A DNA stretch of 64,000 nucleotides, from positions 46,515,554 to 46,579,553 of the forward strand of contig OX485803.1 in assembly GCA_950295325.1 (NCBI GenBank), in the 5' to 3' direction. This DNA comes from Polytrichum commune. Taxonomy: Eukaryota; Streptophyta; Polytrichopsida; Polytrichales; Polytrichaceae. Both the position numbers and the translations under genes were made by a program. The notes beneath the pieces are model-generated. The model ran no database searches. It was not told the DNA's origin and worked only from the letters and a program-made list of their open reading frames with translations. Positions 62,471-64,000 of this stretch are shown here, one piece after another. Numbering within the stretch: position 1 is the stretch's first letter; the number at the start of each line of letters is the position of its first letter.

Positions 62471-64000
62471 GTATGGGAGGACCGGAGGAAAGATTGGCAA
62501 GAATGCATTGAGTGAATCGGAGGAGGTCCTTTGTGCTTGCAATCAAGAGGTTTGTTTAAGGCTCAAGTTGGAGGATTTTGGGAATGGATGGTGAGTGGGG
62601 AACTTCCTTGACTAAGAGAACTTCCTCGCTCAATACATTGGCATTTCACCATGGTTGATGTTAGCAGGTTTCATAGACTTGCAATGACTCTTATTTTCAG
62701 GGTTTTGTCCTAGGCTTGAAGGTGTTGCTTTTGGTGCCTTTTGATACATGGAGTACCTACTAGGGATAGAGGAAGACTTTGTGGCATTTTGGAACTTGCA
62801 ACGTTCTTTAAATGCTATGGAGTCAATGCTCCCACCACTGTTTTTGTGCATCTCTTAACCCTAAGCTCTAGACAAACATGATGTACCCCATTTTTTTAAA
62901 TGATTTTAATGTGGAGCTTCGTGTGTTTGTTTTGTGCTAGGTTTTGTGCTTTGGATGTTGATTCAATCCTCATGTTTTTGGTTGTCCATATGATCATGTT
63001 GAGTTAAACACAATGAAACAATAATTTGAACACAACCAAGAGGTCTTCCATCCATTTTAGTTTATACTTTTGCGCATTGAGGTATTTACTAAGTGCATTG
63101 TATGTATGTGAATTTGAATGTTGTCTTGTTGTTGTCTCAATGTGAAATTGTTTGGACTTCTTAGTTTTAAACTCACTACGTTGTGTGTGTGTGATTGTGT
63201 AAGAAAATTGTTGGTGTTTGTTGTTGTTCAAGTTTTTGAATTAGGTATTTCATTCTTTCCAAGTAAGGGTGTTGTAAATGGAGATATTAAAAACATTATA
63301 ATGAATAATAATGTGTTTATAATTGGGTGGTTTAGCCAATTAGAGAAATAAAGAGTGCCAATAATTGCTCTAATTTAGAAAAATACTCCCACTCCCATTG
63401 TAATACCATGTGTTCTCAAGTGGTGCCACTAAAATACATGGACTGACCTCCCAGGGGAAAATACATGAGTTTGTTTTCTAACCTACTATTATTATGGGAC
63501 ATTTTTTGTATCTTAAAAATTCGGCATATAGGAGAGGGGGCGTTTGATTTCATAGTCACCCACACACATGGATGTCCATTTTGTTCATGGAAAACAATTT
63601 GGCATGACATATATCATTCATGGACTGTGAACTTGAAGACTACTAAGGACTGTTTAAATAAGTGGGATTTAAGATATTATAGGTTTTATTTGTTGGACGA
63701 CTATAGGTTGTGTGGAATTGAATACCACAAACAACTGCACAACAATTAGGTAGGATTAAAGACTACGGATGACCTACGACCAATGGTCATCTTTGTCATG
63801 TTAACAAGGTTTCATCCAAATACCCTAAAATATATCTTCAATTGCCATCAAAAGAACATTGAAAGGCTCTCTAGAAATGGAATGTGGCATATGCATGCAT
63901 GTGCTGCCAAATGTTTTCCAAGGCTTTGGTAAACTAATATTATTCATGGCCATCATGACAATTGTAGCTAATCTTGATAAAAATGGTCACTCAAAGTGTC

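Larger units (their letters stand above)
60461..64000. other. Right-end intergenic DNA, no gene seen
   Basis: AT-rich DNA with a 13-G run near 61024-61037, repeat family E, and a 426-bp TIR element. Open frames at 61778-61984 and 63465-63749 have no recognised domain and ordinary length for chance. Confidence 0.55.

Overview
This 64 kb window is nuclear DNA of a land plant. Three multi-exon genes with GT-AG introns match plant families: an ERD15/CID-like PAM2 protein, a GBPL3-type guanylate-binding protein and ATG18/WIPI. The intergenic DNA is AT-rich and full of decayed transposons and short inverted-repeat (MITE-like) elements. The lineage cannot be fixed by eye. The repeat load and an intron-bearing ParB/DNA-methylase-like gene would suit a large-genome seedless plant such as a fern or lycophyte, but that is a guess.

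Layout. 0.4-4.35 kb (+): decayed gene with a ParB-like N-terminus and a DNA N4/N6-methylase-like C-terminus. 5.0-6.8 kb (+): 5'-truncated non-LTR retrotransposon with two hairpins at its 3' end. 7.6-8.2 kb: MITE-like elements. 10.5-11.7 kb (-): ERD15/CID-like gene, leader reaching about 13.2 kb. 13.3-17.6 kb: MITE-like and Tourist-like elements. 17.6-25.3 kb (-): 17-exon GBPL3-like gene, leader to about 27.4 kb. 27.4-34.1 kb: repeats, including two more Tourist-like copies. 34.1-36.5 kb (-): ATG18/WIPI gene with a long, internally duplicated 5' region to about 39.5 kb. 39.5-44.2 kb: several MITE-like families, one Stowaway-like. 44.2-58.8 kb (-): an unrecognised gene of about 12 exons with large repeat-filled introns, reconstructed here by splice-phase matching. 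59.2-60.5 kb (+): retrotransposon gag remnant. 60.5-64 kb: repeats, including a perfect 23-bp TIR pair.

Most notable. (1) The ERD15-like and GBPL3-like genes encode unrelated proteins but share a duplicated promoter, first leader exon, leader intron and splice acceptor. Similarity stops about 20 nt into leader exon 2, so one gene has taken over a copy of the other's promoter cassette. (2) The ParB-methylase-like gene has a domain pairing familiar from phages and bacteria, yet it has at least seven plant-type introns; both methylase signature motifs are altered and the copy has stops and a frameshift. (3) The GBPL3-like gene has one extra G in exon 5 that breaks an otherwise perfect 1100-residue frame. 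The genes show no operon-like link. ATG18 acts in autophagy, ERD15-like proteins bind poly(A)-binding protein, and GBPL3-type GTPases act in nuclear and immune roles in other plants.
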